Shown here in pieces: positions 1 through 9,983 of a stretch of DNA of 64,000 bases (the stretch's first letter is position 1; each line of letters starts with the position of its first letter). Made by a program: the position numbers and the translations under genes. The notes under the pieces were generated by a model. It was not told where the DNA came from, made no database searches, and saw only the letters and a list, made by a program, of their open reading frames with translations. The stretch is from Porphyrobacter sp. LM 6 (lineage in GTDB: Bacteria; Pseudomonadota; Alphaproteobacteria; Sphingomonadales; Sphingomonadaceae): positions 1,488,001 to 1,552,000 of the forward strand of contig NZ_CP017113.1 of assembly GCF_001720465.1 (NCBI RefSeq), given 5' to 3'.

Positions 1-858
1 CTCGGCCTCGAACCAGCGGATGTCCTGAGCGCTGCCATGGCGCGGGATCAGCGCAAAACGGGTAGGCACGCCCGGATGGAGCCGCGCGGCGTGGATGTTG
101 CGTTCGAGCAGTTCGCCATCCCAGAACAGCGGCATGTCGTTCAGGATCGACCAGTTCTTGGTGATCGCCATGTCATGCGGCAGGCGCGGTCCCGGCAGCG
201 GCACAGGGACGTAGTGCACCAGCCGCCCTTCGCGGTCGACTACGCCGTAATGCATGAAAGGTGCGTGCTTGGAGTAGTTGAAGAACATCAGCTCGCCGGT
301 GTCCTCGTCGACCTTTGGGTGGGCCGAGATGCCGTCGAGCGGCACCCACGGCGCCTTGCCGCGGCTGCCGAGCGTCACCGGATCGAGCATCCACGCCTCG
401 CCGCACTGGTAGAGCGTGGCATAGGCGGTGCCGGCATGGACGATGATATCGGTCGATCCGGTGTCCTTGAGTCCGCCATGCGCGCCGAAGCCCGGGCGTT
501 TGGATGTGCCCCACGGGTCCATAAGCCCGCCCCACAGCGATTGGCCTGCGATCTGCTCGGCCTCGAAGCAGTGGGTGCGCACGAAGCGGTTGCGATAGCT
601 CGCCTTGCCGCCCGAAATATTGACCTGATGAATCATCGCGTCGCCATCGAAGGGATGATGGCGGCCGAGCGGCTGGTGCACCTGGTTTTCGGTGTTGCGA
701 AGATAGATGCCGTCAATGTCGGCCGGAATTTCGCCTGCGATCACCGGCAGCTCGGCCACATCCACTTCCTCATGGAGCGGGGTCCACGGGCCCGTCAGAT
801 AGGGGTGGTTCGATGGTTCCAGTGACGTCCTGACCGGCGGATGGCGCGTGATCTGCAT
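1..858 (-). CDS. Carotenoid cleavage oxygenase family protein (partial, 3' end outside window)
   Basis: The minus frame is open from an ATG at 858 to the window edge, giving 286 codons with no stop, so the C-terminus is missing. The translation shows two of the four iron-binding histidines of the RPE65/lignostilbene dioxygenase family: H180 in ISAHPKVDEDTG and H228 in LPHDMAIT. The early YLRNTENQ and HPFDGDAMIH segments are also typical. Family members use Fe(II) and O2 to cleave a carbon-carbon double bond in carotenoids or stilbenes. The substrate cannot be told from this fragment. It is divergent from the stress-protein gene, with about 150 bp between the two. Confidence 0.88.
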   Translation of the reverse strand, partial: MQITRHPPVRTSLEPSNHPYLTGPWTPLHEEVDVAELPVIAGEIPADIDGIYLRNTENQVHQPLGRHHPFDGDAMIHQVNISGGKASYRNRFVRTHCFEAEQIAGQSLWGGLMDPWGTSKRPGFGAHGGLKDTGSTDIIVHAGTAYATLYQCGEAWMLDPVTLGSRGKAPWVPLDGISAHPKVDEDTGELMFFNYSKHAPFMHYGVVDREGRLVHYVPVPLPGPRLPHDMAITKNWSILNDMPLFWDGELLERNIHAARLHPGVPTRFALIPRHGSAQDIRWFEAE

Positions 859-940
859 GAGTCCCTCTCCCTCCGGTCAAGACTAGCAAGGGGCGGCGCG
901 CTGGCAAGCTGGTATGATGTACGCCTCGCTTTGCTCGAAT

Positions 941-954
941 TTGATCCCGATCAA
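941..954. promoter_or_regulatory. FNR/FixK-type operator upstream of the universal stress protein gene
   Basis: The sequence TTGATCCCGATCAA is a perfect inverted repeat and matches the FNR consensus TTGAT-N4-ATCAA at every defined base. Its centre lies about 60 bp before the stress-protein start at 1008, so an activator site around -41.5 would put transcription start near 989. An Fnr-type gene lies in this window (41471-42160). Regulation of the stress protein by it is inferred. Confidence 0.75.
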
Positions 955-1007
955 GGACGGCGGCCCGGGCGAGGCCGATACATGGGGCCACCATTGGGAG
1001 ACATGCC

Positions 1008-1823
1008 ATGAAATCGATCCTGCTTCACGTCGATCACGACCGCGGCTTCAAAGCGCGGTTGCAGGTGGCGCTTGATATTGCCCGGGCCAACAACGGCCAC
1101 ATCACCTGCCTGCAAGCTGTCAGCTATGCCGTCTTCGCGCCCGGCGATATCTACGGCTCGGCGATGGCTGCCGCGATCCCCGTGATCAAGGAAAACGCCG
1201 AGAACCTGCGCGCCGAGATCGAAACCGAACTCGAGCACGAGGGCGTGTCGTGGGACTGGCGGTTTGTCTACGGGATGGCCGCGCAGCGCTTGCTCGAATA
1301 TTCGCCGCTGGCCGATATCGTGATTGTCGGTCCCGCCGCGAGCGGCGAGAGCGAGCATGGGCCCTCGGCGCTGGTCGGCGATCTGGTGCTCAAATCGCGG
1401 GCGCCGGTGCTGGTGGTGCCGGCTGAAGCCACCGGGTTCGATGTGAGCGCGCCGGCGCTGATCGCCTGGAACGGCTCGTCCGAGGCGTGCCATGCGGTGC
1501 GCGGCGCCGTTCCGCTGCTGGCATGTTCGTGCAAGGTGACGCTCGCCAGTATCGCCGAGGAGCAGGACAAGCCCCGCTTCGACCTGCCTTCGACCGAAGG
1601 CGCGCGTTATCTCAGCCGCCACGGGATCGCCTGCGAGCTGGTCGAAATCCCGCGCGGCGAAGCGAAGATCGCGGACACGCTCGTATCAGCGGCGCAGGTG
1701 CGCGATTGCGGGCTGATGGTGATGGGTGCGTTCGGGCATACACGCCTGACCGAGTTGCTGTTCGGCGGGGTGACACGGCAGATGCTGACCGAGCCGCCCT
1801 TGCCGATCCTGCTGGCGCACTAG
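1008..1823 (+). CDS. Universal stress protein, two tandem UspA domains
   Basis: The 271-aa cytoplasmic protein has two Usp-like halves, about residues 1-140 and 150-271. The first begins MKSILLHVDHD. The second ends with MGAFGHTRLTELLFGG followed by PPLPILLAH, which resembles the nucleotide-binding G-x2-G-x9-G region and the last beta strand of UspA. Double-domain Usps of about 270-280 aa are common in proteobacteria and are often induced under low oxygen. The ATG follows GGGAG at a good distance. The perfect FNR-type box at 941-954 suggests oxygen-limited expression. The ligand and exact role are unknown. Confidence 0.9.
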   Translation: MKSILLHVDHDRGFKARLQVALDIARANNGHITCLQAVSYAVFAPGDIYGSAMAAAIPVIKENAENLRAEIETELEHEGVSWDWRFVYGMAAQRLLEYSPLADIVIVGPAASGESEHGPSALVGDLVLKSRAPVLVVPAEATGFDVSAPALIAWNGSSEACHAVRGAVPLLACSCKVTLASIAEEQDKPRFDLPSTEGARYLSRHGIACELVEIPRGEAKIADTLVSAAQVRDCGLMVMGAFGHTRLTELLFGGVTRQMLTEPPLPILLAH

Positions 1824-1929
1824 CTTTTTGCGCCCTCAGACGCCGGGCGGCGGACGTCCGTCCGCCTTGGCTTTCGCGCCATAAGGCGCGGCGGCCATTC
1901 GGCCTTGCGGCGCTGTGCGCCGAGGGATT

Positions 1930-2856
1930 TCAATTTCGCAGCACCCGCTTGCGCATCATGCCTTCCTGCGCGACGCTGGCGACCAATTCGCCCGCGAGGT
2001 TGAAGATCCGTCCACGGTTGAAGCCGCGCCCGCCGCCGCTCCACGGAGCGTCGGTCGCATAGAGCAGCCATTCGTCCGCGCGCGCATCACGGTGGAACCA
2101 GATTGCGTGATCGAGGCTCGCGCCGACCAGCTCGTTGCGCATCCAGCTCAAACCATGCGGCAAAGCGCTGGTGCCGAGCAGGGTGTAGTCGCTGGCATAG
2201 GTGATGATCGCACGGTGCAGCTCGGGCGTATCGTCCGCGCCGGTGATCGGGGCGGCGACGCGGAACCAGGTATGCGCGCGCGGCTCACGCGGCTCGCGGC
2301 TCATCCAGTGGAGGCGATCGATGGTGCGCATCTCGATCGGGCGCGGGCGCAGCATCATGCGGCGCTGCTGCTCGCTCAACTTGTCGCCCCACTGCTCGGC
2401 GATCTCGCGGCGCAGCTCCATGTCTGGGCGCAGGTCATCGGGCCGTGCGACATCGGGCATCGGGGAATCGATGTGTTCCAGCCCCTCTTCGGGCTGCTGA
2501 AAGCTGGCGGTGAGGTTGAGGATCGGAACCGGCGTGCCGTCTTCACCCTCCTGGCTTGCGACCACGCGGCGGTTGGCGAAGCTGCGCCCGTCAAAGTCGC
2601 GTTCGATGCGGTATTCGATCGGTGCGCCCTCGCGCCCGCCGCGCAGGAAATAGGCGTGAAGCGAGTGCGCGCGCTTGCCGTCGGTCACGCTCGCCTGTGC
2701 TGCCTGAAGCCCCTGCGCGAGCACCTGGCCGCCAAACACGCGTCCGATCCCGTCGGCCTGCGGCGGGCCGGCAAAGACATCGGCAGCGCGCTTTTCGACG
2801 GTGAGAAGGCGGATGAGGCCTGCAACGAGTTCGGCATTGGTGGGCGTGTCAGTCAT
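1930..2856 (-). CDS. tesB: Acyl-CoA thioesterase II
   Basis: The 308-aa protein has the double hotdog layout of TesB. The first hotdog holds GRVFGGQVLAQGLQAA and SLHAYFLRGG, and the second holds YASDYTLLGTSALPHG and LDHAIWFHR, the usual TesB landmarks around the catalytic Asp/Thr/Gln set. It hydrolyses acyl-CoA to free fatty acid and CoA. Length is slightly above the E. coli protein (about 286 aa). It is followed downstream on the opposite strand by the stress-protein stop with about 106 bp between, where I see two small hairpins but no T-tract terminator. Confidence 0.92.
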   Translation of the reverse strand: MTDTPTNAELVAGLIRLLTVEKRAADVFAGPPQADGIGRVFGGQVLAQGLQAAQASVTDGKRAHSLHAYFLRGGREGAPIEYRIERDFDGRSFANRRVVASQEGEDGTPVPILNLTASFQQPEEGLEHIDSPMPDVARPDDLRPDMELRREIAEQWGDKLSEQQRRMMLRPRPIEMRTIDRLHWMSREPREPRAHTWFRVAAPITGADDTPELHRAIITYASDYTLLGTSALPHGLSWMRNELVGASLDHAIWFHRDARADEWLLYATDAPWSGGGRGFNRGRIFNLAGELVASVAQEGMMRKRVLRN

Positions 2857-2878
2857 GGCAGGAGGCCATGCGGCGGGT

Positions 2879-3760
2879 TTACGCCTTGGTCAATCCCAGC
2901 TTGCGCAGCAGCCGGAAGGCATAGGCCTTCGCGAAATTCTCCGTCGGCCAGCGACCCGGTGCCTTGGGCTTATAGCCTCGTGCGCGCAGAATCGCGTTGA
3001 ATGCCCGCGCATCGCTTTCGCGGTAGCTCCACTCGCTGCGCCAGGTGATCGACAGCGAAACGGAGGGAGCAGGCCCGTTCTGCACGAAATGCGGCGCCAT
3101 GACGGGCACGAACAGCGCCTCGCCCGGGCCGATTGGGAAAGGCTTGCCGTGCGCGAGAAAGCCCTCGTCCCAGCGCAATTCGCGCGGGCCGCCGGTATGG
3201 TAGGCCTCGTGCGCTTCATCCGGCACAAAGCGGGTGTCGCTCGCCGGAAACTGGGTCATCACCTTGCTCCCGCGGATCTGGAGCAGGATGTTGTGTTCGG
3301 GATCGAAGTGGAACGGCGTGACCGAATTGGGGCTGGAGACGAAGATGAATCCCTGCGGGGTCAGCATCGCGCCGGTCGCTGCTTCGATCTCGGGCCGAAT
3401 TTCCTCGAGCAGGCCGAGCAGCAGCGCCTCGTAGGCGGGAACCTGTTCGATGTTCTTCAGAACCGCCCAGCTTTGCGCCTCGGCGACCTTGCGGATGGTC
3501 TCCCCGATGGTGAGGCCATTGGATGCAGGCTTGCCGTCCACACCGATCGGCAGATCGCCGCGATTGTACTCGACGCTGGTGACGGGCAGCCGCTCCGCCA
3601 GATCGGCCAGCGCTTCAAGCTCGAGCAGCGGGTGGCTGGTGAGATTGTGGGAAAGGATATGCGGCGTTTCGGGATAGTTGGCGGCGAACCGCGCGCGGGC
3701 GGGCGCATCCCAGACGGCGGAAGCGGGCGTGGAATCGGCAAAGCGGGCGGGGGCGTTCAT
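2879..3760 (-). CDS. Cupin-like (JmjC-type) domain protein
   Basis: The 293-aa protein starts at the ATG at 3760, whose ATGA overlaps the stop of the upstream acetyltransferase gene by 4 bp. An upstream in-frame extension exists but would run into that gene. The centre contains TPFHFDPEHNILLQI, which looks like the HxD part of a JmjC/cupin 2-oxoglutarate iron site, and GEALFVPVMAPHFVQN supplies a later His. Proteins of this type are often labelled cupin-like or transcriptional regulator in alphaproteobacteria. Coupling with the GNAT gene suggests the two act together. The substrate is unknown, and hydroxylase activity is inferred from the residues only. Confidence 0.78.
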   Translation of the reverse strand: MNAPARFADSTPASAVWDAPARARFAANYPETPHILSHNLTSHPLLELEALADLAERLPVTSVEYNRGDLPIGVDGKPASNGLTIGETIRKVAEAQSWAVLKNIEQVPAYEALLLGLLEEIRPEIEAATGAMLTPQGFIFVSSPNSVTPFHFDPEHNILLQIRGSKVMTQFPASDTRFVPDEAHEAYHTGGPRELRWDEGFLAHGKPFPIGPGEALFVPVMAPHFVQNGPAPSVSLSITWRSEWSYRESDARAFNAILRARGYKPKAPGRWPTENFAKAYAFRLLRKLGLTKA

Positions 3761-4902
3761 GACTGTGTCCTCGGGCGGGTTTCGTAGGCCATCAACAGGC
3801 GGAATAATGCCCGCCGCGCAGAGCCGCCGATGGCGATGTTGCAGCTCACCATCCGGCGCTTTTCGCGCCACAGGCGTTCGATCATCGGGTGTCCTTCGAC
3901 CGCGCAGCTATCGGCCCACGTGATGTCGGGGCGATCGAGCAGGGCGAGATTTTCCAGTTGCAGCAGCATGCCGGGAGAGAACCGTGCAAAGCTCTCGTCG
4001 TAGGCGGTCTTGAAGCTGTAGGCCCCGGGCGGCGTGATGAAGTTGACCAGCATCGCGATGGCCCGACCATCCAGCCGCAGCGCCAGCCGTTCGAGCCGGC
4101 CAGCAGCGGCAGCCTGTGCCAGCGTCGCGGCAAAGAACCTGCGCGTTCCCGGAGCACTGGCGAGCGCCGAGCCGGCTTCGCCCTTCCACCCGGCGGCTTC
4201 GAGCGCGAGGAATTCGTCCGTCCAGCCGGCCAGATCCTCGTTACCTGCCAGACGTTCGAAGGTCAGCGCGCCTTCTTCGGCAAGGCGGGCGTGCTGGCGG
4301 CGCAGTTCCTTGCGTTTCTTCGCGCTCATCGCCTCGGCAAGATAGGCTTCCGCAGTGCCTCCCCCCGCAAGCAGCGCCCGGCTGTGCTCTGCGGCGGCGT
4401 AATGCGGACGACCACTGGCGGCGAGGACTTTGGTCAGCGCAGCAAAGGCCGGGCCATCGGCGGGCATGAGCGGCAGATGCAGAAACAGGGCGCGGCGGGT
4501 CGTCCGGTCGAAATGGCTGAGCAATGCCTGCCAGAACGGCTCTTCATGTCCCGCAGCGATCAGCGGCACCCCGCAGAAAGCGTTGGCATGCAGCCAGCCT
4601 GCGGCATGGGGCGCACGGTGGTCGTAATAATCGGCACTGCGCAATGTGGGCAGCAGCCCGCGCAGCCTGCCCGCGTGATACCAGGCCTTGATCACGACCT
4701 TCTCGGCCATGTTGCCCAGACGCAGCGAGGGGATCAGGAACCACGGTTCGTAGAACGGATTGGGCTCGCACGCGCGGTGCGCCAGCTGTTGCCAAGCGGT
4801 GATGAATTCGGGCTGTTCGATATCGGCAAGGGTCAGCAGAGCGATGCGATCGCCGTCGCCGCGCGCGCGGGTGCGAAAGCTGTTCGCACTGGCCATGTCC
4901 AT
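3757..4902 (-). CDS. GNAT-family acetyltransferase (BioF2-like)
   Basis: The 381-aa protein resembles the FemAB/BioF2-like GNAT proteins of alphaproteobacteria. It has an N-terminal region with EPNPFYEPWFLIPSL and a C-terminal acyltransferase half with SAKKRKELRRQHARLAEEG, AMLVNFITPPGAYSFKTAYDE and FSPGMLLQLENL. This family moves acyl or aminoacyl groups, sometimes onto envelope components, but the substrate here is unknown. Its last codons overlap the cupin-like gene by 4 bp, so the two are probably translated together. The start ATG at 4902 has a second ATG two codons later, and either would work. Confidence 0.8.
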   Translation of the reverse strand: MDMASANSFRTRARGDGDRIALLTLADIEQPEFITAWQQLAHRACEPNPFYEPWFLIPSLRLGNMAEKVVIKAWYHAGRLRGLLPTLRSADYYDHRAPHAAGWLHANAFCGVPLIAAGHEEPFWQALLSHFDRTTRRALFLHLPLMPADGPAFAALTKVLAASGRPHYAAAEHSRALLAGGGTAEAYLAEAMSAKKRKELRRQHARLAEEGALTFERLAGNEDLAGWTDEFLALEAAGWKGEAGSALASAPGTRRFFAATLAQAAAAGRLERLALRLDGRAIAMLVNFITPPGAYSFKTAYDESFARFSPGMLLQLENLALLDRPDITWADSCAVEGHPMIERLWREKRRMVSCNIAIGGSARRALFRLLMAYETRPRTQS

Positions 4903-5023
4903 CGCCGTTAACCCCTGTGCCCCGCGTAACCGCGCGGGTTCGGGGAGCCTGATGCCACACGGCTGTTAACAAAGCCTCAGCAGGCTCGGGGGCTGTCCGG
5001 CAGCGAGACAGGGGTGCGGGCAA

Positions 5024-5059
5024 AGAAAAACCCCGCCGGAATTGCTCCCGGCGGGGTTT
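5024..5059 (-). terminator. Rho-independent terminator after hppA
   Basis: A perfect 12-bp inverted repeat (5028-5039 with 5048-5059, stem CCGGCGGGGTTT) surrounds an 8-base loop. On the minus strand it is followed by more T residues. It lies 25 bp past the hppA stop and is the clearest intrinsic terminator in the window. Confidence 0.9.
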
Positions 5060-5084
5060 AGGGTTTCAGATCAAATGATGCGGA

Positions 5085-7178
5085 TCAGGCCGCGCCCGCC
5101 GCCAGCGCCGCGAGCAGCAGCAGCGCGACGATGTTGGTGATCTTGATCATCGGGTTCACGGCCGGACCGGCGGTATCCTTGTAGGGATCGCCGACCGTAT
5201 CGCCGGTCACCGCAGCCTTGTGGGCTTCCGAGCCCTTGCCGCCGTGGTTGCCGTCTTCGATGTACTTCTTGGCGTTGTCCCATGCGCCGCCACCCGAGGT
5301 CATCGAGAGCGCGACGAACAGACCGCCGACGATCACGCCCAGCAGCAGCGCACCAAGCGCGGCAAAACCGTTCGCCTGACCCGCGACCGCAGTGATGACG
5401 AAGTAGACCACGATCGGGGCAAGCACCGGCAACAGCGAGGGGATGATCATCTCCTTGATAGCCGCCTTGGTCACCAGGTCGACCGTGCGGGCATAGTCCG
5501 GCTTGGTCTCGTAGGTCATGATGCCCGGGTTCTTGGCGAACTGGTCGCGCACGTCGGTCACCACTTCGCCCGCCGCGCGGCCCACTGCCGTCATGCCCAT
5601 CGCGCCGAACAGGTACGGCAGCAACGCGCCGAGCAGCAGCCCGACGATGACGTAGGGGTTTTCGAGGCTGAAATCGACGGTCACACCTTCGAACAGCTCG
5701 CGCAGGTCGGCGGTGTAGGTCGCAAACAGCACCAGCGCGGCAAGACCGGCCGAACCGATGGCATAGCCCTTGGTCACGGCCTTGGTGGTGTTGCCCACGG
5801 CGTCAAGCGCATCGGTCTTTTCGCGCACCGAGTCATCGAGGCCGGCCATTTCGGCAATGCCGCCGGCGTTGTCGGTAACCGGGCCATAGGCGTCGAGCGC
5901 CACGACCATGCCCGCGAGCGCCAGCATGGCGGTTGCGGCATAGGCGATGCCCATCAGGCCTGCCAGCTGGTAGGCGATGATGATGCCCGCGCAGATCACC
6001 AGCGTGGGGAGCGCGGTGGCTTCCATGCTGATGGCGAGACCCTGGATCACGTTGGTGCCGTGGCCCGTTTCCGAAGCCTTGGCGATCGAGCGGACAGGAC
6101 GGTAGTTGGTGCCGGTGTAATACTCGGTGATCCAGATGATCAGGCCGGTGATGACCAGACCGAGGAAGCCGCAATAGAACAGGGTGCGACCGTTGAAGGC
6201 CTGACCGGCAATGGCGGTTTCCATGTCGCCCAGCGCGAAGCTAGTGGCAAACCAGATCGCCGGCACCGACAGCACGGCGGTGACAAGGAAGCCCTTGTAC
6301 ATCGCGCCCATGATGTTGTTGCTGCCACCCAGACGGACGAAATAGGTGCCGATTATCGAGGTGACGATGCAGACGCCGCCGATCAGTAGCGGCAGCGCCA
6401 TCAGCGCAGCGAGGTTTTCGGCGCCCTTCATCAGGAGGGCGGTGAGCACCATGGTGGCACCGACGGTGACCACATAGGTTTCGAACAGGTCGGCAGCCAT
6501 GCCGGCGCAGTCGCCGACGTTATCGCCAACGTTGTCCGCGATCACGGCCGGGTTGCGTGGGTCATCCTCGGGGATGCCCGCTTCGACCTTGCCGACAAGG
6601 TCGGCGCCGACGTCTGCTGCCTTGGTGAAGATCCCGCCGCCGAGACGTGCGAAGATCGAAACCAGCGAGGCACCGAGCGCGAGGGCCGAGAGGCCGATAA
6701 CCACCGGGCGGCTATCCGGCGCAAGGCCGGCAGGACCGGTGAGGTACCAGAAGAAAACTGCGATCGCGAGGAGCGCGAGGCCCGCCACCAGCATGCCGGT
6801 GATGGCGCCAGCGCGGAAGGCGAGGGTCAGGCCCTGCTGGAGACCGACCTGCGCGGCTGCTGCCGTGCGGACGTTTGAACGCACCGACACGTTCATGCCG
6901 ATGAACCCGGCCACGCCCGAAAGCACCGCGCCGATCGCGAAGCCGATCGCCGGGATCCCGCCGAGCGTGATCGCCACGATCACCGCAACGATCACGCCAA
7001 CAATGGCGATCGCGGTGTATTGGCGCTTGAGGTAAGCTTGCGCGCCTTCCTGAATGGCGGCGGCGATTTCCTGCATCTTGGCATTGCCGGCATCCGCGCC
7101 GAGCACCTGCCGGCTGGTGACGAAGCCATAGATAATGGCAAGCACCCCCAGCCCAATCGAAATGAGCAATAAATCCAC
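5085..7178 (-). CDS. hppA: Membrane-bound proton-pumping pyrophosphatase, K+-independent type
   Basis: This 697-aa polytopic membrane protein couples hydrolysis of pyrophosphate to proton transport. It carries the substrate-binding signature [20 protein letters not shown] followed by [20 protein letters not shown], and the C-terminal [14 protein letters not shown]. The segment [10 protein letters not shown] has Lys (about residue 466) and Thr three residues on. In the family these mark the K+-independent class, while K+-dependent members have Ala and Gly there. The start is GTG, preceded by a strong GAGAGGGG. It follows thiL after a 169-bp gap, so it may have its own promoter. A strong terminator follows. 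Confidence 0.95.
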   Translation of the reverse strand: MDLLLISIGLGVLAIIYGFVTSRQVLGADAGNAKMQEIAAAIQEGAQAYLKRQYTAIAIVGVIVAVIVAITLGGIPAIGFAIGAVLSGVAGFIGMNVSVRSNVRTAAAAQVGLQQGLTLAFRAGAITGMLVAGLALLAIAVFFWYLTGPAGLAPDSRPVVIGLSALALGASLVSIFARLGGGIFTKAADVGADLVGKVEAGIPEDDPRNPAVIADNVGDNVGDCAGMAADLFETYVVTVGATMVLTALLMKGAENLAALMALPLLIGGVCIVTSIIGTYFVRLGGSNNIMGAMYKGFLVTAVLSVPAIWFATSFALGDMETAIAGQAFNGRTLFYCGFLGLVITGLIIWITEYYTGTNYRPVRSIAKASETGHGTNVIQGLAISMEATALPTLVICAGIIIAYQLAGLMGIAYAATAMLALAGMVVALDAYGPVTDNAGGIAEMAGLDDSVREKTDALDAVGNTTKAVTKGYAIGSAGLAALVLFATYTADLRELFEGVTVDFSLENPYVIVGLLLGALLPYLFGAMGMTAVGRAAGEVVTDVRDQFAKNPGIMTYETKPDYARTVDLVTKAAIKEMIIPSLLPVLAPIVVYFVITAVAGQANGFAALGALLLGVIVGGLFVALSMTSGGGAWDNAKKYIEDGNHGGKGSEAHKAAVTGDTVGDPYKDTAGPAVNPMIKITNIVALLLLAALAAGAA

Positions 7179-7347
7179 GAGTAATCCCCTCTCGTCTTAT
7201 GGTTTTCCCGCAGGGAAAGCTGCGCCGTGAACGATCCCCGCGGCGCAAGGCGCACAGTCATACGGCCTCGGCAAGGGCTGGCAAGCCTTCCTGCCGCCTG
7301 AAAGCGCGGTTTTGCGCGGGTTTCAGCAGTTTTGGCAGGTATGACCG

Positions 7348-8211
7348 CTAGCCGTGCTGATAGCCCAGCGTATCGGGGCTGATCAGCGGGGTCACGCCCA
7401 GCACCAGCGGTGCGATCCCGCTGGATTGCACCATGCCGATGCGCGTGGCGGGGCAGGGCAGCGCGACATCGGGCGCCGCGGTGAACAGCAGCTCGTAATC
7501 ATCGCCCCAGCGGATGCAGTCATCCCGCCGCGCCGGATCGGCAACCGGGATCGCCTCGGCATCGATCACGAAGGTCACGCGGTTGAGGTGCGCCATCCGC
7601 CAGCAATCGAGCAGCAGCCCGTCCGAAACATCCATCATCGCGCTGACCAGCGGTGCAAGCGCGATACCTTCGGCAAGGCGCGGCTCTGGGCGGTTGAAGG
7701 CAGCGCGGTGTTCGCTCACGCCCTCGAAGCCGAGCATCGCGCGTCCGATCGTTCCGGTGACATAGACCTCATCGCCCTCCTGCGCGCCGCGACGGGCTGG
7801 CACCGGATGGTGGGTGGCGCGGCCAAACACGGTCATGGCAAAGGTGCTGGCCCCCGTCGCTGCGACAGTATCGCCGCCCATCAGGGAGATGTCATAGGTC
7901 TCGAGCGCCTCACGCAGGCCCTTCAGGAACCGCGCATCATCGCGCCCGAGCGAATGGCCGAGCAGCACCCCGATCGGTTCCGCGCCTTTGGCGGCGAGGT
8001 CGGAAAGATTGGTGGCCACCAGCTTCCACGCCACATCCGCCATGTCGGCATCGGGCAGGAAGTGGGTGTCTTCCGCCATCATCTCGTGGTTGATCACCAG
8101 CGTTTCACCGCCGATCGTGATCAGCGCGCAATCATCATCCAGATTGCGCGCCCCGGGATGTAGCGGCAGCGCCCGCAGCGCGGACATGAATTCGGCTTCG
8201 TTCATGGGCAT
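7348..8211 (-). CDS. thiL: Thiamine-monophosphate kinase
   Basis: The 287-aa protein phosphorylates thiamine monophosphate with ATP to give thiamine diphosphate. It shows the AIR-synthase-like fold markers: LDDDCALI near the N-terminus, SLMGGDTVAAT in the middle, and MDVSDGLLLDC plus WGDDYELLF in the C-terminal half, all involved in metal and nucleotide binding. It is a little shorter than typical ThiL (about 320 aa). Either ATG at 8211 or 8205 could start it, and neither has a clear ribosome site, which fits coupling to nusB 9 bp upstream. The nusB-thiL pair is a common neighbourhood. Confidence 0.93.
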   Translation of the reverse strand: MPMNEAEFMSALRALPLHPGARNLDDDCALITIGGETLVINHEMMAEDTHFLPDADMADVAWKLVATNLSDLAAKGAEPIGVLLGHSLGRDDARFLKGLREALETYDISLMGGDTVAATGASTFAMTVFGRATHHPVPARRGAQEGDEVYVTGTIGRAMLGFEGVSEHRAAFNRPEPRLAEGIALAPLVSAMMDVSDGLLLDCWRMAHLNRVTFVIDAEAIPVADPARRDDCIRWGDDYELLFTAAPDVALPCPATRIGMVQSSGIAPLVLGVTPLISPDTLGYQHG

Positions 8212-8220
8212 GAACGCGTG

Positions 8221-8691
8221 TTAGCCCGGCCGCGCGTCCTTGGCCACGGCGTCGAGGATTCCGTTCACGAACTTGGCCTGGCCATCGTCGAAGAAGGCCT
8301 TGGCGACATCGACATATTCGCTGATCGCCACCGCGACCGGCACATCGGCGCGGGCGAGCAGTTCGTAGGTGCCGGCGCGCAGCACTTGCAGCATCGCCTT
8401 GTCGAGCCGGGCGAGGCTCCAGCCACCGGCGAGCTTGCCGGAAACCAGCGTGTCGATCTCGTCACGGCGGGCATCGACGCCGCGCACGATGTCGTCGAAA
8501 AACGGCACTTCGGCCTCGGCATATTCGGTATCGCCGAAGGCATCGTCATCGATCGCGCGGCCGAGACGGTGCTGGTGGAATTCGTCGAGCAGCCGCGCCA
8601 TCGCGGTGCCCTCCATGTGCTGCTGATACAGCGCTTGCACGGCGGCGAGACGCGCAGCCGAACGGGCTTTGGAACGGGCGGGAGTGGTCAT
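8221..8691 (-). CDS. nusB: Transcription antitermination factor NusB
   Basis: The 156-aa all-helical protein binds boxA RNA with S10 (NusE) and supports rRNA antitermination. The N-terminal ARLAAVQALYQQHMEG and the C-terminal VAVAISEYVDVAKAF and KFVNGILDAVAKDARP are standard NusB segments. Its start overlaps the hisD stop by 4 bp, so its translation is likely tied to hisD. The thiL gene follows after 9 bp. Confidence 0.95.
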   Translation of the reverse strand: MTTPARSKARSAARLAAVQALYQQHMEGTAMARLLDEFHQHRLGRAIDDDAFGDTEYAEAEVPFFDDIVRGVDARRDEIDTLVSGKLAGGWSLARLDKAMLQVLRAGTYELLARADVPVAVAISEYVDVAKAFFDDGQAKFVNGILDAVAKDARPG

Positions 8692-9983
8692 TTGATCCTC
8701 AATTCGACCGATCGAGCGTGCGCGGGCAGGCCCTCGGCATGGGCCAGCGTGGCGGCAGCGGGGCCGATCGCGGCGAAGGAGGCCTCGTCGAGGCCTAGGA
8801 AGCTGGTGCGCTTCATGAAATCGAGCACCGAAAGCCCGCTCGAAAAGCGCGCGCGGCGGCCGGTGGGCAGCACGTGGTTCGGCCCGGCGACATAGTCGCC
8901 GACCGCCTCGGGTGTCATCCGGCCGAGGAAGATGCTCCCCGCGTGACGTATCGCCTTGAGATAGGGCTCGGGATCGTCAACCGCGATCTCGACGTGCTCG
9001 GCGGCCAGCCGGTTGGCAAGCGCCGGGGCTTCGGCGAGCAGGTCGTTGACGACGACGATGACGCCGTGCGCTTCCCAGCTCGCCCGCGCAGTTTTGGCGG
9101 TGGTAAGCTGGCCGATCTGGAGATCGATGCAGTCTTCGACCTGCCGGGCGAAACCGGCATCATCGGTGATCAGGATCGATTGCGAAGTCGGATCATGCTC
9201 GGCCTGGCTGAGAAGATCGGCGGCGATCCAGTCGGGATCGTTCTTGGCATCGGCGATCACAAGGATCTCCGAAGGCCCGGCCACCATGTCGATACCGACC
9301 ACGCCGAACAGCTGGCGCTTGGCTTCGGCGACCCAGGCATTGCCCGGGCCGGTGATGACATCGACCGGGCGGATGCGCTGCGTGCCATAGGCGAGCGCAC
9401 CCACAGCCTGCGCGCCGCCGACGCGCCAGATCTCGTCCACGCCTGCAATATGCGCGGCCGCGAGCACCAGCGGGTTCGATTGGCCCTTGGGTGTCGGCGT
9501 GACGACGACCAGCCGCTCGACCCCCGCGACGCGCGCAGGGATAGCGTTCATCAGCAGCGAGGAGGGATAGGCCGCACGGCCGCCCGGCACATACAGGCCC
9601 GCCGCATCGACCGGCCGCCAGATCGCCCCCAGCCGCACGCCGGCAGCGTCGGTGTAGTCGCGGTTCTGCGGCAGCTGCGCCTCGTGATAGGCGCGGATGC
9701 GCGCGGCGGCGAGTTCCAGCGCGTCGCGCAGGTCGGGCGCGAGCTCGTTGTAGGCCTGTTCGCAGCGCTCGCGCGTGATCATCCAGTCGGCATCGTCGGC
9801 AAGGGCATAGCCATCGAAGCGCTGGGTGAATTCGGCCAGCGCGGCGTCGCCGCGTCCCTTCACGGCCTGAAGAATGCTCGATACCTGGCCCGCGACATCG
9901 CTGTCGGCCTCGCGCCGGGCATCGACGATGCGCGCGAATTTCTGCGCGAAATCGGGCTGGAGCGTGGACAGGATCGGGGTCAT
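8688..9983 (-). CDS. hisD: Histidinol dehydrogenase
   Basis: The 431-aa protein carries out the last two NAD-dependent steps of histidine synthesis, histidinol to histidine. Zinc- and substrate-binding parts are visible: [35 protein letters not shown] (Gln/His zinc ligands) and [11 protein letters not shown]. The ATG at 9983 overlaps the hisG stop by 4 bp, which fixes the start. A longer in-frame opening upstream lies over hisG and is not used. Length matches the family. Confidence 0.96.
   Translation of the reverse strand: MTPILSTLQPDFAQKFARIVDARREADSDVAGQVSSILQAVKGRGDAALAEFTQRFDGYALADDADWMITRERCEQAYNELAPDLRDALELAAARIRAYHEAQLPQNRDYTDAAGVRLGAIWRPVDAAGLYVPGGRAAYPSSLLMNAIPARVAGVERLVVVTPTPKGQSNPLVLAAAHIAGVDEIWRVGGAQAVGALAYGTQRIRPVDVITGPGNAWVAEAKRQLFGVVGIDMVAGPSEILVIADAKNDPDWIAADLLSQAEHDPTSQSILITDDAGFARQVEDCIDLQIGQLTTAKTARASWEAHGVIVVVNDLLAEAPALANRLAAEHVEIAVDDPEPYLKAIRHAGSIFLGRMTPEAVGDYVAGPNHVLPTGRRARFSSGLSVLDFMKRTSFLGLDEASFAAIGPAAATLAHAEGLPAHARSVELRIK

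Noticed and set aside
1875..1890. CGCGCC-ATAA-GGCGCG hairpin between usp and tesB
   Set aside because: It is a short perfect stem with no T-run. It may be a random GC-rich palindrome.
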